Notes: generated by a model not told the origin, from the letters alone. A stretch of 33,657 nt of DNA from Butyrivibrio sp. (GCA_017413105.1 JAFPVA010000053.1:1-33657), one strand, 5' to 3'; shown: positions 1 to 6,816, counted from the stretch's first letter. Program-made: numbers and translations.

Positions 1-1
1 A

Positions 2-1915
2 ATCGAGTAGGAGGCGGTGACTAACCGCCGTCCTCTCACAGCACCGTACGTACCGTTCGGTATACGGCGCTTTCAATAGTTGACGTGCACAGACTGATAG
101 GCTGTGGCTAAATCATAGAAGCCACTGTTTATCAGTCTTTCTTTTGTCATTGCCATATTGACTGCAACAGTATGCGTCGTGAACCAATAACCTCTTCGGC
201 TGTTACCAGCTTGCCATGCTAAATCCTCGGCCACGCCCATCTTAATCAGATTTCGCACCTTTGTCTTGGGTTTCTTCCATTGTTTCCATATACACATACG
301 GATTCTGTGATAGAGCCATCCGTTGATGTCGTCGATGTTATTCTTCATGCTGGCAATCCCATAATAGTTAAGCCACCCTCTCGCATATATCTTGATTTTC
401 TCAAGACTCGGCTTGATGGACTGTACAGACTTACGGGAAGATAAATCTTTCAGTTTTGACTTGAACTTCTTCCATGACTTTGGATGAACTCTGACGAAAA
501 CGCCATTTCCGTTCCTTCCCAATGCAAAGCCAAGGAACTTAAAATTTCGGATTGCAAACACGCTAACTGTACGGCTTTTCTCTCGGTTGACTGTTAATTT
601 CAGCTTGTTCTCGAGATATTTCGTACTGCTTTCCAAGAGTCTTTCGGACGCTCGTTTGCTTTTAGCAAGGAGCACGATGTCGTCTGCGTATCTGATGCAG
701 GGAACACCTCTCTTTAGAAACTCTTGGTCAAACTCATTGAGGTAGACATTTGCAAGTAGTGGCGATAGATTGCCTCCCTGCGGTGAACCTTCCTCTGTGT
801 CGATGACCACACCGTTTTCCATTACACCACTTTTCAGATAGCGCTTTATGAGTTGCACAACACGTTCGTCCTTCACATTCTTACGCAGAAGGTTGATAAG
901 GATTTCGTGATTCAGGGTATCGAAGTATTTCGATAAATCAAGAACCACCGCGTATGTGTAATCCTGTTCTGCATACTCCTTTACTTTCAGAATTGCTTCC
1001 TTTGCGCTTCTGTTAGGACGATAGCCGTAGCTTCCGTCCGCAAACAACGGTTCATAGATCGGCACTAACTGTTGAGTTATTGCCTGTTGAAGTGTTCGGT
1101 CTATCACGGTAGGTATGCCAAGCTTGCGCACACCTCCATCTGGTTTTGGAATCTCAACTCGCCTGACTGGCGATGGAGTATACTTACCACGGTATATTCG
1201 GTCAGTTAACTCCTGCTGATGTTCCTTAAGATAAGGAAGTGCCTCTTCAATGGTCATACCATCAATACCTGGTGCTCCCTTGTTTGCCTTAACTCTTTTA
1301 TACGCTCTATTAAAGTTGTCCTTATACAGTATCGCTTCCAAAAGTTTCGGCTGTGCACTGTCTCTTTCTTTCCATATCCGATTGAATGACCTACGCGCTT
1401 TCGCATACCCTTCATGTTCCGCACTATCTCTTTGCGAACAGCCATTGTTTTCAATGTTTTCTGCCATAAATGGTCATTCCTCCTTTCTCGGTCATACTTA
1501 AGACTCCTACTGATTCGGTCCTTCACCTCTCGGCTACTATGACCTCTGCTGACTTCTGTGCGTTCAGCACCGCCTCGTTTCCTTGTACGGTGGTTACTCC
1601 TTTCGGAGCATTTCGCACAGACCTCCCTAGGTACCACACGTTTCTTCCTCTCCATCTATCTGCCTCATTTATCATGCATGACTCCGTGTAGTTATTGGGC
1701 TTCGACTTGAGTTGCAGCCTTACCCTCATGCATAACCTCATATGAGATTTCTGTACGTCAGACCAGAGATTTGCCCGTGGGTTAGTATGTTCCCCACATC
1801 CAGCTTCCTTCAGATTCCACCTCACGATGAACACCCTTGCCTTCGGCTATATCCTTCCCACTACCGGGCGGATTCGGGACTTTAACCCGTTAGAAACGTG
1901 CGCCGCTAGGCGCAC
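2..1915 (-). mobile_element. Group II intron, class C-like, with maturase ORF
   Basis: The 5' end on the minus strand reads GTGCGCC at 1915, the usual group II start. The 3' end is recognisable at the window edge. A domain V hairpin lies at about 40-71 (arms AGCGCCGTA and TACGGTGCT around a small ACC..GGT stem). A domain VI hairpin follows at about 10-33, with CCTACTCGAT reading out to base 2. Domains I-III would occupy 1468-1915 and the maturase sits in domain IV. Insertion directly behind a terminator-type stem (1920-1962) and a maturase close in layout to MarathonRT both point to bacterial class C. The exact 3' splice base is uncertain because the downstream exon is outside the window. The intron looks complete. 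Confidence 0.88.
73..1467 (-). CDS. ltrA: Group II intron reverse transcriptase/maturase
   Basis: This 464-aa multifunctional protein should splice the intron and reverse-transcribe it at the target. Visible parts are a reverse transcriptase with RVEIPKPDGG and GYRPNRSA motifs near residues 105-155, the catalytic YADD near residue 260, and EGSPQGGNLSPLLAN just before it. A thumb/maturase (X) region contains GWLNYYGIAS and RIRMCIWKQWKKP. No HNH endonuclease domain follows, as in class C introns, which use replication forks or terminator stems for targeting. The stop codon lies right beside domain V (about 71). A purine-rich AAAGGAGG lies 11 bases before the ATG. Reading frame and YADD are intact, so it may be active. 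Confidence 0.93.
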   Translation of the reverse strand: MAENIENNGCSQRDSAEHEGYAKARRSFNRIWKERDSAQPKLLEAILYKDNFNRAYKRVKANKGAPGIDGMTIEEALPYLKEHQQELTDRIYRGKYTPSPVRRVEIPKPDGGVRKLGIPTVIDRTLQQAITQQLVPIYEPLFADGSYGYRPNRSAKEAILKVKEYAEQDYTYAVVLDLSKYFDTLNHEILINLLRKNVKDERVVQLIKRYLKSGVMENGVVIDTEEGSPQGGNLSPLLANVYLNEFDQEFLKRGVPCIRYADDIVLLAKSKRASERLLESSTKYLENKLKLTVNREKSRTVSVFAIRNFKFLGFALGRNGNGVFVRVHPKSWKKFKSKLKDLSSRKSVQSIKPSLEKIKIYARGWLNYYGIASMKNNIDDINGWLYHRIRMCIWKQWKKPKTKVRNLIKMGVAEDLAWQAGNSRRGYWFTTHTVAVNMAMTKERLINSGFYDLATAYQSVHVNY

Positions 1916-2011
1916 AGCATTAAAATAACCGCCCAGCCTGCAAACTAGCGGTTATTTTAATAATCGTATAATTTCGGACTAGCCGTTGCTGTACGGGTAG
2001 TACCTTTTTGT
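1916..2011 (-). ncRNA. Candidate short transcript (~95 nt) ending at the terminator
   Basis: A strong promoter (2018-2046) and the terminator at 1920-1962 bracket about 95 nt that holds no ORF with a ribosome site. The predicted RNA contains the ten bases GGCTAGTCCG (minus strand, near 1975-1985) just before the terminal hairpin. That word is identical to the nexus of the S. pyogenes Cas9 tracrRNA. No Cas gene or CRISPR array is visible, and a ten-base match can occur by chance, so only a small RNA is proposed. Function is unknown. Confidence 0.4.
1919..1962 (-). terminator. Terminator hairpin used as intron target
   Basis: A perfect 14-bp inverted repeat, ATTAAAATAACCGC (1920-1933) with GCGGTTATTTTAAT (1949-1962), surrounds a 15-base loop. 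A T-rich right arm on the minus strand makes it a rho-independent terminator, probably working in both directions. The group II intron begins 4 bases after the stem, which is the known target preference of class C introns. Confidence 0.8.
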
Positions 2012-2017
2012 ATCTTG

Positions 2018-2046
2018 AATATAGCATTAATGCCGTCTTGTGTCAA
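2018..2046 (-). promoter_or_regulatory. Consensus sigma-A-type promoter for the short transcript
   Basis: On the minus strand TTGACA (2041-2046) and TATATT (2018-2023) are separated by exactly 17 bases. This is the best -35/-10 pair in the gene-free stretch. Expected start is near 2011, reading toward the terminator at 1920-1962. Confidence 0.6.
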
Positions 2047-2141
2047 AGAGTTTTCTGCTGGTTGTCAGCCTTAGCACCCAGTTAAGATGCCTTAAAGGTG
2101 CAGAAATAATTAAGTCCCAAATACAATGCCCATTTACGTAA

Positions 2142-2170
2142 ATCAGGAGCAGGCATTGCCTACTCCTGAT
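2142..2170 (-). terminator. Strong hairpin, possible terminator of the exchanger operon
   Basis: The arms ATCAGGAG (2142-2149) and CTCCTGAT (2163-2170) continue into AGGC/GCCT (2151-2154, 2158-2161) around a three-base loop. The single irregular pair, C2150 with A2162, becomes G-U when transcribed from the minus strand, suggesting it acts in minus-strand RNA. The T tract after it is weak (TTTACG), so terminator function is only likely. Confidence 0.45.
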
Positions 2171-2180
2171 AATTACATTT

Positions 2181-2293
2181 GCTCACACTTGTAGGGGTGA
2201 AATCCTAATATAATCGCTCACATTTAATGGGAGTGAAACCCCAATATAATCGCTCGCACTTAATGGAGGCGAAACTCCAATAGATGTGTAATC
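2181..2293. repeat. Three tandem ~36-bp repeats with covarying stems
   Basis: The units are 2181-2215, 2216-2251 and 2252-2293, each starting GCTCRCA and (units 1-2) ending AATATAATC. Inside each is a 5-bp inverted repeat around the constant loop GYGAAA: TAGGG/TCCTA, TGGGA/CCCCA and TGGAG/CTCCA. Stem bases change in pairs while the loop is kept. Units are directly adjacent, without spacers, so this is not a CRISPR array. Confidence 0.75.
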
Positions 2294-2373
2294 GCATCTT
2301 CTACCAAGAATAATAACATATTATTTTGAATAATCAATCCGCTATATTATTAAGACAGAATTCTTCATAGTCA

Positions 2374-3357
2374 TTATCTCATCACTGCATACACTACCTG
2401 CGCCACATAGAGAGCTATCATAGTAAGGCCTTCCCATCTGTTAAGTTCTTTCCCTGTTATGAGGAATATATAAGACAGAGCACTTACCAATATCAGAAAA
2501 AGAATGTCTATAGTGGATTCATAGCTTACAGCTACCGGACTGATAACCGCTGTAATGCCCAGGATAAACATGATATTGAATAGGTTTGAACCTACTACAT
2601 TGCCAACAGCAAGACCTGTTTCATGTTTCCTGGCGGCAACTATTGAAGTTACAAGTTCTGGAAGAGATGTTCCAACTGCAACAATAGTAAGGCCTACAAG
2701 TGTTTCTGACATTCCAAAGCTATAAGCAATCTCTTTAGCTGAATTAACTACAGCTTGACCGCCTGCAACTATCAGTCCTATTCCAAGAAGCATGAAAACT
2801 ATGTTCTTAAGCAGTGAACCATTATCATGCTTTTCTTCATCAGGCTCAGGATGCTTTTTCGCACTTCTTATAAGAAAAAACATATAGCCAATGAATAATG
2901 CCAAAATAATAATTCCATCTACTCTGTCAATTGTTCCTATCACCTGATTTGTGGAAGTGCTATGACTCTTTTCAGCAGCATAGAAGGCAGCTCCACCACC
3001 CAGCATCCATACCAATGCAGTAATAATCAGCGAAAATGGCATGTCCCTTTTTAACACTTCAGTGGAACTTGGAACAGGTGCAAAAACAGCACATGATCCA
3101 AGAACCACAAGCAAATTGAAAATGTTTGAGCCAACAACATTACTTAATGCAAGATCATTTGATTGCTTGAGAGCTGCTGTTGTACTAACTGCAAGCTCAG
3201 GAGCACTTGTTCCAAACGCAACTATAGTAAGTCCAATGATAAGACTTGATACTTTGAAGCGTCTGGCAAGCGCGGCACTGCCATCAACAAATATGTCTGC
3301 CCCTTTAACAAGGGCAGCAAATCCAATAATCAAAATAATAATTTGGATAAAAATCAT
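2374..3357 (-). CDS. Calcium/sodium exchanger, CaCA family (YrbG-like)
   Basis: This is a 327-aa inner-membrane antiporter that would move Ca2+ out in exchange for Na+ (or K+). It has the family's two homologous halves, each with an alpha repeat: GTSAPELAVS with VVGSNIFNLL in the first, and GTSLPELVTS with VVGSNLFNIM in the second. A hydrophilic loop with His, Glu and Lys (HPEPDEEKHDN) lies between the halves. About ten membrane segments are apparent. The ATG at 3357 was chosen over one at 3375 because AGGAG stands six bases before it. Two tiny membrane protein genes end 53 bases upstream on the same strand and probably share its transcript. Confidence 0.92.
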   Translation of the reverse strand: MIFIQIIILIIGFAALVKGADIFVDGSAALARRFKVSSLIIGLTIVAFGTSAPELAVSTTAALKQSNDLALSNVVGSNIFNLLVVLGSCAVFAPVPSSTEVLKRDMPFSLIITALVWMLGGGAAFYAAEKSHSTSTNQVIGTIDRVDGIIILALFIGYMFFLIRSAKKHPEPDEEKHDNGSLLKNIVFMLLGIGLIVAGGQAVVNSAKEIAYSFGMSETLVGLTIVAVGTSLPELVTSIVAARKHETGLAVGNVVGSNLFNIMFILGITAVISPVAVSYESTIDILFLILVSALSYIFLITGKELNRWEGLTMIALYVAQVVYAVMR

Positions 3358-3410
3358 AATTGCTCCTATTTCCATCAGCCTGGAACGTCAAACTCCCAGT
3401 CTGATAATTA

Positions 3411-3554
3411 TCACATAATGTTTTCACCGTATTTAATTTTTCTATGAATTTTGTAGATTATAACTACAGGAAGCGAACACACAACGTAGATTGTTGATCC
3501 TCCGCCAAGCGCTGCCATAAATATAATAATTAAATATATAAGAATATCACTCAT
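3411..3554 (-). CDS. Small membrane protein, 47 aa
   Basis: This short ORF starts MSDILIYLIIIFMAALGGGS and is nearly all hydrophobic, with one or two membrane helices and a basic end (KIHRKIKYGENIM). The ATG overlaps the last bases of the preceding 50-aa ORF, and AGAGGAAGAAG provides a ribosome site. Its stop codon lies within a perfect 12-bp palindrome, TGATAATTATCA (3402-3413). The family is not recognised. Position just before the exchanger suggests a small accessory or regulatory subunit, but this is inference from order alone. Confidence 0.6.
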   Translation of the reverse strand: MSDILIYLIIIFMAALGGGSTIYVVCSLPVVIIYKIHRKIKYGENIM

Positions 3555-3699
3555 GATCTTCTTCCTCTCCATCTTCATTTTCTATACTTTCGTTTGTCTC
3601 ATCTTTGGATTCAGGTTTGAATTCATTTATTACCGCCCAAGCTACTGCTCCAAAGGCCAACACACAACAAATACCAACAATAATATTTGAAACTAACAT
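3547..3699 (-). CDS. Small membrane protein with acidic tail, 50 aa
   Basis: The ORF encodes an N-terminal membrane helix (MLVSNIIVGICCVLAFGAVA) followed by a strongly acidic cytoplasmic tail ending NEDGEEEDHE. GGAGAG precedes the ATG at a good distance. The stop overlaps the start of the 47-aa ORF by eight bases, so the two are translationally coupled. The acidic tail could bind divalent cations, which would fit the adjacent Ca2+ exchanger, but this is speculation. No family recognised. Confidence 0.6.
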   Translation of the reverse strand: MLVSNIIVGICCVLAFGAVAWAVINEFKPESKDETNESIENEDGEEEDHE

Positions 3700-3734
3700 T
3701 TTCTCTCCATTTCCTGCGTATGACACGCAAATGA

Positions 3735-3753
3735 GGACAGACCTTGCCTGTCC
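3735..3753. terminator. Short hairpin downstream of the first paralogue
   Basis: GGACAGGC-AAG-GTCTGTCC on the minus strand (with one G-U pair) follows the stop of the gene at 3793-4221. On the plus strand the same stem is followed by ATTTTTT. A relative of this hairpin with the same flank (TCCT..TTTGCGT) lies at 4681-4701 behind the second paralogue. Confidence 0.45.
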
Positions 3754-3792
3754 ATTTTTTAACTATTCTTCACTGTTTGGAAATAAAAGAGA

Positions 3793-4221
3793 TTATTTTG
3801 CCCCATCCTGATTATGGATGTAGCACATTATGCTATGCCTTGACGATATAAAGCTCGTCCAAGGATAGATTGAGGGTAAAACAGAAGTGTAGAAAGTCCC
3901 CTCAGAAATCAATATACAGATTATTAAAGACAAGATGACAATTCTTTTACTGGAAGAATTATTCTCTATTCTTTTTAATACTTCACTTACAACTCTTACA
4001 TCCCTTACCTCAGAAGCTGAGATAATACAAGAGTCACTCGCCTTGATCATCAGATGAGACCTTAGTGGCAAACATGTAGCCTCTGATGATGACTGTAATA
4101 TATAATCATAGTCTTCTGTTAATTCGAGAGTTTCATGCGCATCAAAGAACAGACCACCGATAATGATGGCCATTGATAAAAGAGCCAGTATGAAGTTCCT
4201 AATCGTACAAATACTCTTCAA
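3793..4221 (-). CDS. Membrane protein of a two-copy family (copy A), 142 aa
   Basis: Not recognised. The protein has a membrane helix near residues 8-26 (FILALLSMAIIIGGLFF), an outside segment of about 65 residues, a second helix near 94-115 (RIVILSLIICILIS), and a tail ending YIHNQDGAK. It is exactly as long as the gene at 4737-5165. The two share FILxxLxxxIIxGGLFFxxHETLE, SASEVRD/SVSEVRD and the ending YIHNxDGxK, so they are duplicates. The start is TTG at 4221 with AGAGG nine bases before it. A DUF2179 gene lies directly upstream, so the order is copy B, DUF2179, copy A. Confidence 0.65.
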   Translation of the reverse strand: MKSICTIRNFILALLSMAIIIGGLFFDAHETLELTEDYDYILQSSSEATCLPLRSHLMIKASDSCIISASEVRDVRVVSEVLKRIENNSSSKRIVILSLIICILISEGTFYTSVLPSIYPWTSFISSRHSIMCYIHNQDGAK

Positions 4222-4271
4222 TATAATTATCCTCTTATCAACCTGTGTCCTTGTAATATAATGTATCCCGA

Positions 4272-4631
4272 TTATCTTAATATCTCATCTATAGTAGAAA
4301 CCGTACTAAAACTTCCGGAATGTACAGAAATTATCTCTTTCATGAGCGGTAGTTCATAATAACTGATATAGCAGATCAACGTGTTATTCTCTCCGGCAAT
4401 TGCTCCCCGCGAATCCATGATGGTGCATGTCTTGTTCAACTTTTCCTTAATGTCTTTTATAATCCCCTCCGGATCCTGAGTGATTATCGTTACCTGCTTG
4501 ATGGCTTCATAGTGATCTGTATAGTGGTCAATTACCGCCGTAGCCACCACGTAAAGCGCAACTGAGAAGCTCGCCATTAGCGCTCCCACTATGATCCATA
4601 CATAAGATAAGATTCCTTTTTTCTTTTTCAT
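4272..4631 (-). CDS. One-helix membrane protein with DUF2179 domain
   Basis: This 119-aa protein has a basic start, a membrane helix (about residues 8-33) and a C-terminal domain from VTIITQDPEGIIKDIKEKL to STIDEIL. That domain matches the pattern of DUF2179, the small domain normally found at the end of six-helix YitT-type membrane proteins. Matching features are the GxxGENNTLICYIS core, the 'ELPLMKEII' helix and a final strand. A single-helix DUF2179 protein is therefore a cut-down version. The ATG at 4631 was preferred over 4646 because GAGG stands six bases before it. It sits between two paralogous membrane proteins and may be their regulatory partner (inference). Confidence 0.6.
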   Translation of the reverse strand: MKKKKGILSYVWIIVGALMASFSVALYVVATAVIDHYTDHYEAIKQVTIITQDPEGIIKDIKEKLNKTCTIMDSRGAIAGENNTLICYISYYELPLMKEIISVHSGSFSTVSTIDEILR

Positions 4632-4680
4632 ATACGCCTCATTCAAAAGAGATATTTACAGCATAAAGCATACGCAAACC

Positions 4681-4701
4681 AGGACAGACTAAGTCTGCCC
4701 T
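4681..4701. terminator. Short hairpin downstream of the second paralogue
   Basis: On the minus strand AGGGCAGAC-TTA-GTCTGTCCT forms a 9-bp stem in which one pair is G-U (A-C mismatch on the plus strand). It is followed by GGTTTGCGT, closely matching the element at 3735-3753. It lies between copy B and the DUF2179 gene and could reduce read-through. Confidence 0.4.
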
Positions 4702-4736
4702 AAAAATCATCAATTCATTATGAAAAAGAGGAATAA

Positions 4737-5165
4737 TTATTTATTTCCGTCCAGATTGTGAATGTAGCTGATAATGCTACGTCTTGAAAAAATGATATTC
4801 GTCAAAGCGAATAAAGCCGACATTACTGACGAATGTAAAGAACTTGCAGCTATCAAAAAGCAAAGAGCCAAAGCAAGGATTACTATGTAACTACCTTTGG
4901 AATTCTTTTCAAGCTGTTTAATTACTTCCTTGGCAACTCCTGCATCTCTGACTTCAGAAACAGATACAATAAATGAACTGTCAGATCTGATGTAAAGATT
5001 ATCATGTAAGGGTAAACTATGACTATCAGAATAATCTTCAGCTAATATACTAAACTGATCTGAATGCTCTAACGTTTCATGCACGCCAAAAAACAGGCCA
5101 CCAACAATGATGGTCCATGCCAAGATGAATAGTATAAAGCTTTTAAATGATAATTCTTGATTCAT
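4737..5165 (-). CDS. Membrane protein of a two-copy family (copy B), 142 aa
   Basis: This is the paralogue of the gene at 3793-4221, with identical length and plan: N-terminal helix (FILFILAWTIIVGGLFF), an outside segment with DSSFIVSVSEVRDAGVAKEV, a second helix (YIVILALALCFLIAAS) and a tail ending YIHNLDGNK. The reading frame stays open to 5282, but ATG at 5165 is the likely start. It has AAGGG nine bases upstream and gives exactly the paralogue's length. Its 5' flank overlaps the remnant of a plus-strand XRE regulator gene. The family is not recognised. Confidence 0.65.
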   Translation of the reverse strand: MNQELSFKSFILFILAWTIIVGGLFFGVHETLEHSDQFSILAEDYSDSHSLPLHDNLYIRSDSSFIVSVSEVRDAGVAKEVIKQLEKNSKGSYIVILALALCFLIAASSLHSSVMSALFALTNIIFSRRSIISYIHNLDGNK

Positions 5166-5204
5166 CAGCAGTGCCCTTAAAATGATTGTAATCAGAATTT
5201 TAAC

Positions 5205-5388
5205 ATGTATGAAGTAGGAATAAAAGGCTCGTTCAACATTAAAAAACATTATATATGGTACTAGCAAGAATACAGGTATCATAACTATTCAGTTAGTATG
5301 TGATGCTTTGGGAATAAGTATTGTTGATCTGAGGAAAAATCTTTATACCTGTACAAAACTGTGTTTTGTTCTTACGTTGATTCCTTAG
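5205..5388 (+). pseudogene. Remnant of an XRE-family HTH regulator
   Basis: Plus-strand translation from 5230 reads RSTLKNIIYGTSKNTGIITI and continues QLVCDALGISIVDL before unrelated sequence and a stop at 5386. This is the second half of a Cro/C1-type helix-turn-helix as seen in short clostridial XRE proteins. A TAA (5221) interrupts the frame. The preceding segment (MYEVGIKG, from 5205) appears in another frame, which indicates a frameshift. No start or C-terminal part is present. It is a decayed fragment whose promoter side is now the 5' region of copy B. Confidence 0.45.
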
Positions 5389-5407
5389 TCGATTAACCCC
5401 CAAAATA

Positions 5408-6247
5408 TCACGTAAGAAATAATCTAATCTTTTCTTCAACCACTTTAATATCTAACGGTCGTTCTAATGTTTCAAGCGTTACAATCAGATTATCTCCAAG
5501 AATAAGTCCATTCTTTTCATAATCCATAAGCTTTTCAAAGTTCCTGGTGGCATAATCCAATTCTCCGATCAGCCCCAAATGCTCCCAGTATATAGTCTTG
5601 TCTTTCCTGACATTTAGAAGAACAAAATCCGGATATTTTCTTTTAACATACCCCCAAGAATTGTAAAGATTTTCCTCGAAGAAATTATTAGCAAGTTCAT
5701 AACAAGGCTCATATTGGTAAGGAATACCATAATCTAAAAAGGCATCAGCAAGTATTTTTTCCGATTTAGATCTAACTGTCTCGCCCCGTTTGGTTGTAAA
5801 TGCAACATCTTTTTCAAATGGATTATTATTACCTGGGTTATTGCGGTACCACTCTTCAATTTTCATAGCTTGTGATGGGATTATTGGAGTTATAAGACTT
5901 TTTCGACCTTGATGAAGATTTTCATAGGCAGCATCTATATTGTTGATATCATAGCTTTTTAGAAATTTCTGAAGTTTATTTCTAGAAGATTCCAGTTCCT
6001 TTTTAATATTTCTATCATATTCTCTTTGTACAAGTGCTTTTATCTTGTCTTTCTCATAGGTAGGAATATATCGTTCCTTTTCTTCCCCTTTTGCTTTGAA
6101 ATGGTATTGCGGACAGCCGTGACTCGAGCAAACTCGAATTTTTCCCTCCTCTATGTTCCAGGATTTCTTAAGTCTATTATCCGCTTCTTCAAGCAGCAAA
6201 TTAAGTTCTTCCAATTGTTTTCTTAGTTCTTCAGTATAATCTATCAT
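5408..6247 (-). CDS. Coiled-coil protein with PD-(D/E)XK-like nuclease domain
   Basis: This 279-aa protein starts with a helical, charged region (residues 1-115, ELRKQLEELNLLLEEADNRL onward) that includes CSSHGCPQY. The C-terminal half carries RSKSEKILADAFLDYGIPY, then KYPDFVLLN and IYWEHLGLIG. Spacing of the Glu in SEK, the Asp in PDF and the Glu-His in WEH is that of the restriction-endonuclease-like fold. A catalytic Lys in the usual ExK place is not obvious, so activity is uncertain. AAGGA lies before the ATG. Similar proteins are common as lone hypotheticals in Lachnospiraceae, and no partner methylase is present here. Confidence 0.6.
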   Translation of the reverse strand: MIDYTEELRKQLEELNLLLEEADNRLKKSWNIEEGKIRVCSSHGCPQYHFKAKGEEKERYIPTYEKDKIKALVQREYDRNIKKELESSRNKLQKFLKSYDINNIDAAYENLHQGRKSLITPIIPSQAMKIEEWYRNNPGNNNPFEKDVAFTTKRGETVRSKSEKILADAFLDYGIPYQYEPCYELANNFFEENLYNSWGYVKRKYPDFVLLNVRKDKTIYWEHLGLIGELDYATRNFEKLMDYEKNGLILGDNLIVTLETLERPLDIKVVEEKIRLFLT

Positions 6248-6433
6248 ATTGTTCCTTTATAATTCTCAGAGCAAATCCCGTTTTCCGTAATTGATATTAA
6301 CTTTGCTCCTGTTTGTTCTTTCTTCAAAATTATGCTCTTTGCTTCTTAGATAACTGTGTCATTCGCTTTGCCGTTCATTTTTTATCATTTCATTATTGGT
6401 ATGCTACGCCTATATCCTTTTTCTCCAATATTT

Positions 6434-6707
6434 GACGTAGTCCTATTTCTGCATTACGTCTATCTGGCAAAAAGAAAACATGATACGTACCCTCTTAATA
6501 TAAAAGAGCTTTATTTTCTAATATGAATACGTACAATTCTAGTATTTTCCAATATAGACTTAATTCTTTGGTTCCCAAATTTGTGTCAAAGTCAGATTTA
6601 AGTCCTATTTTTAAAATCAAAAATAATGACGTAGTCAAAAATGCTATAAGCTACTTCAAATAATACAAAAAAGGGATTTCGACGTAATGCCAGAAAAGGA
6701 CTACGTC
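6434..6707. repeat. Pair of inverted 27-bp repeats
   Basis: The copy at 6434-6460 (GACGTAGTCC...GCATTACGTC) is nearly the reverse complement of 6681-6707 (GACGTAATGC...GGACTACGTC). Each copy is itself an imperfect palindrome with GACGTA/TACGTC ends. About 220 bp of AT-rich DNA separates them. No flanking target duplication was seen. Confidence 0.6.
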
Positions 6708-6763
6708 TGTTTAGACAAAAACTCTAGATGATACGTAATTAAACCGGATAATCCAGCCATAAG

Positions 6764-6803
6764 GTATCAATCAGTATCAATCAGTACCCATCAGTACCAA
6801 TAT
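6764..6803. repeat. Four 10-bp tandem repeats
   Basis: Units GTATCAATCA, GTATCAATCA, GTACCCATCA and GTACCAATAT follow each other without gaps. The 10-bp period equals one helical turn. Confidence 0.6.
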
Positions 6804-6816
6804 GTAACTTACATAG

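Larger units (their letters stand above)
1963..2373. other. Gene-free stretch with promoter, hairpin and tandem repeats
   Basis: No supportable protein gene is seen here. The stretch holds the promoter and body of the putative short RNA, a long hairpin (2142-2170), three tandem repeats (2181-2293), and AT-rich sequence running to the stop codon of the exchanger gene. Confidence 0.6.

Noticed and set aside
1254-1834. Open frames of 133 and 103 codons on the minus strand inside the intron
   Set aside because: They cover intron RNA domains I-III and the start of the maturase in other frames, with no ribosome site or recognisable protein.
1916-2011. True tracrRNA of a type II CRISPR system
   Set aside because: Only the ten-base nexus word matches; no anti-repeat partner, array or cas9 is in view. 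Kept only as a small-RNA candidate.
2181-2293. CRISPR array
   Set aside because: Repeats of CRISPR-like length are adjacent with no spacers, and no cas gene is near.
3735-3760. Plus-strand terminator
   Set aside because: The stem is followed by six T on the plus strand, but no plus-strand gene ends there and a matching hairpin behind the paralogue points to a minus-strand role.
5166-5282. 39-residue N-terminal extension of copy B
   Set aside because: The start at 5165 has a ribosome site and gives exactly the same length as copy A; the extension overlaps the XRE remnant.
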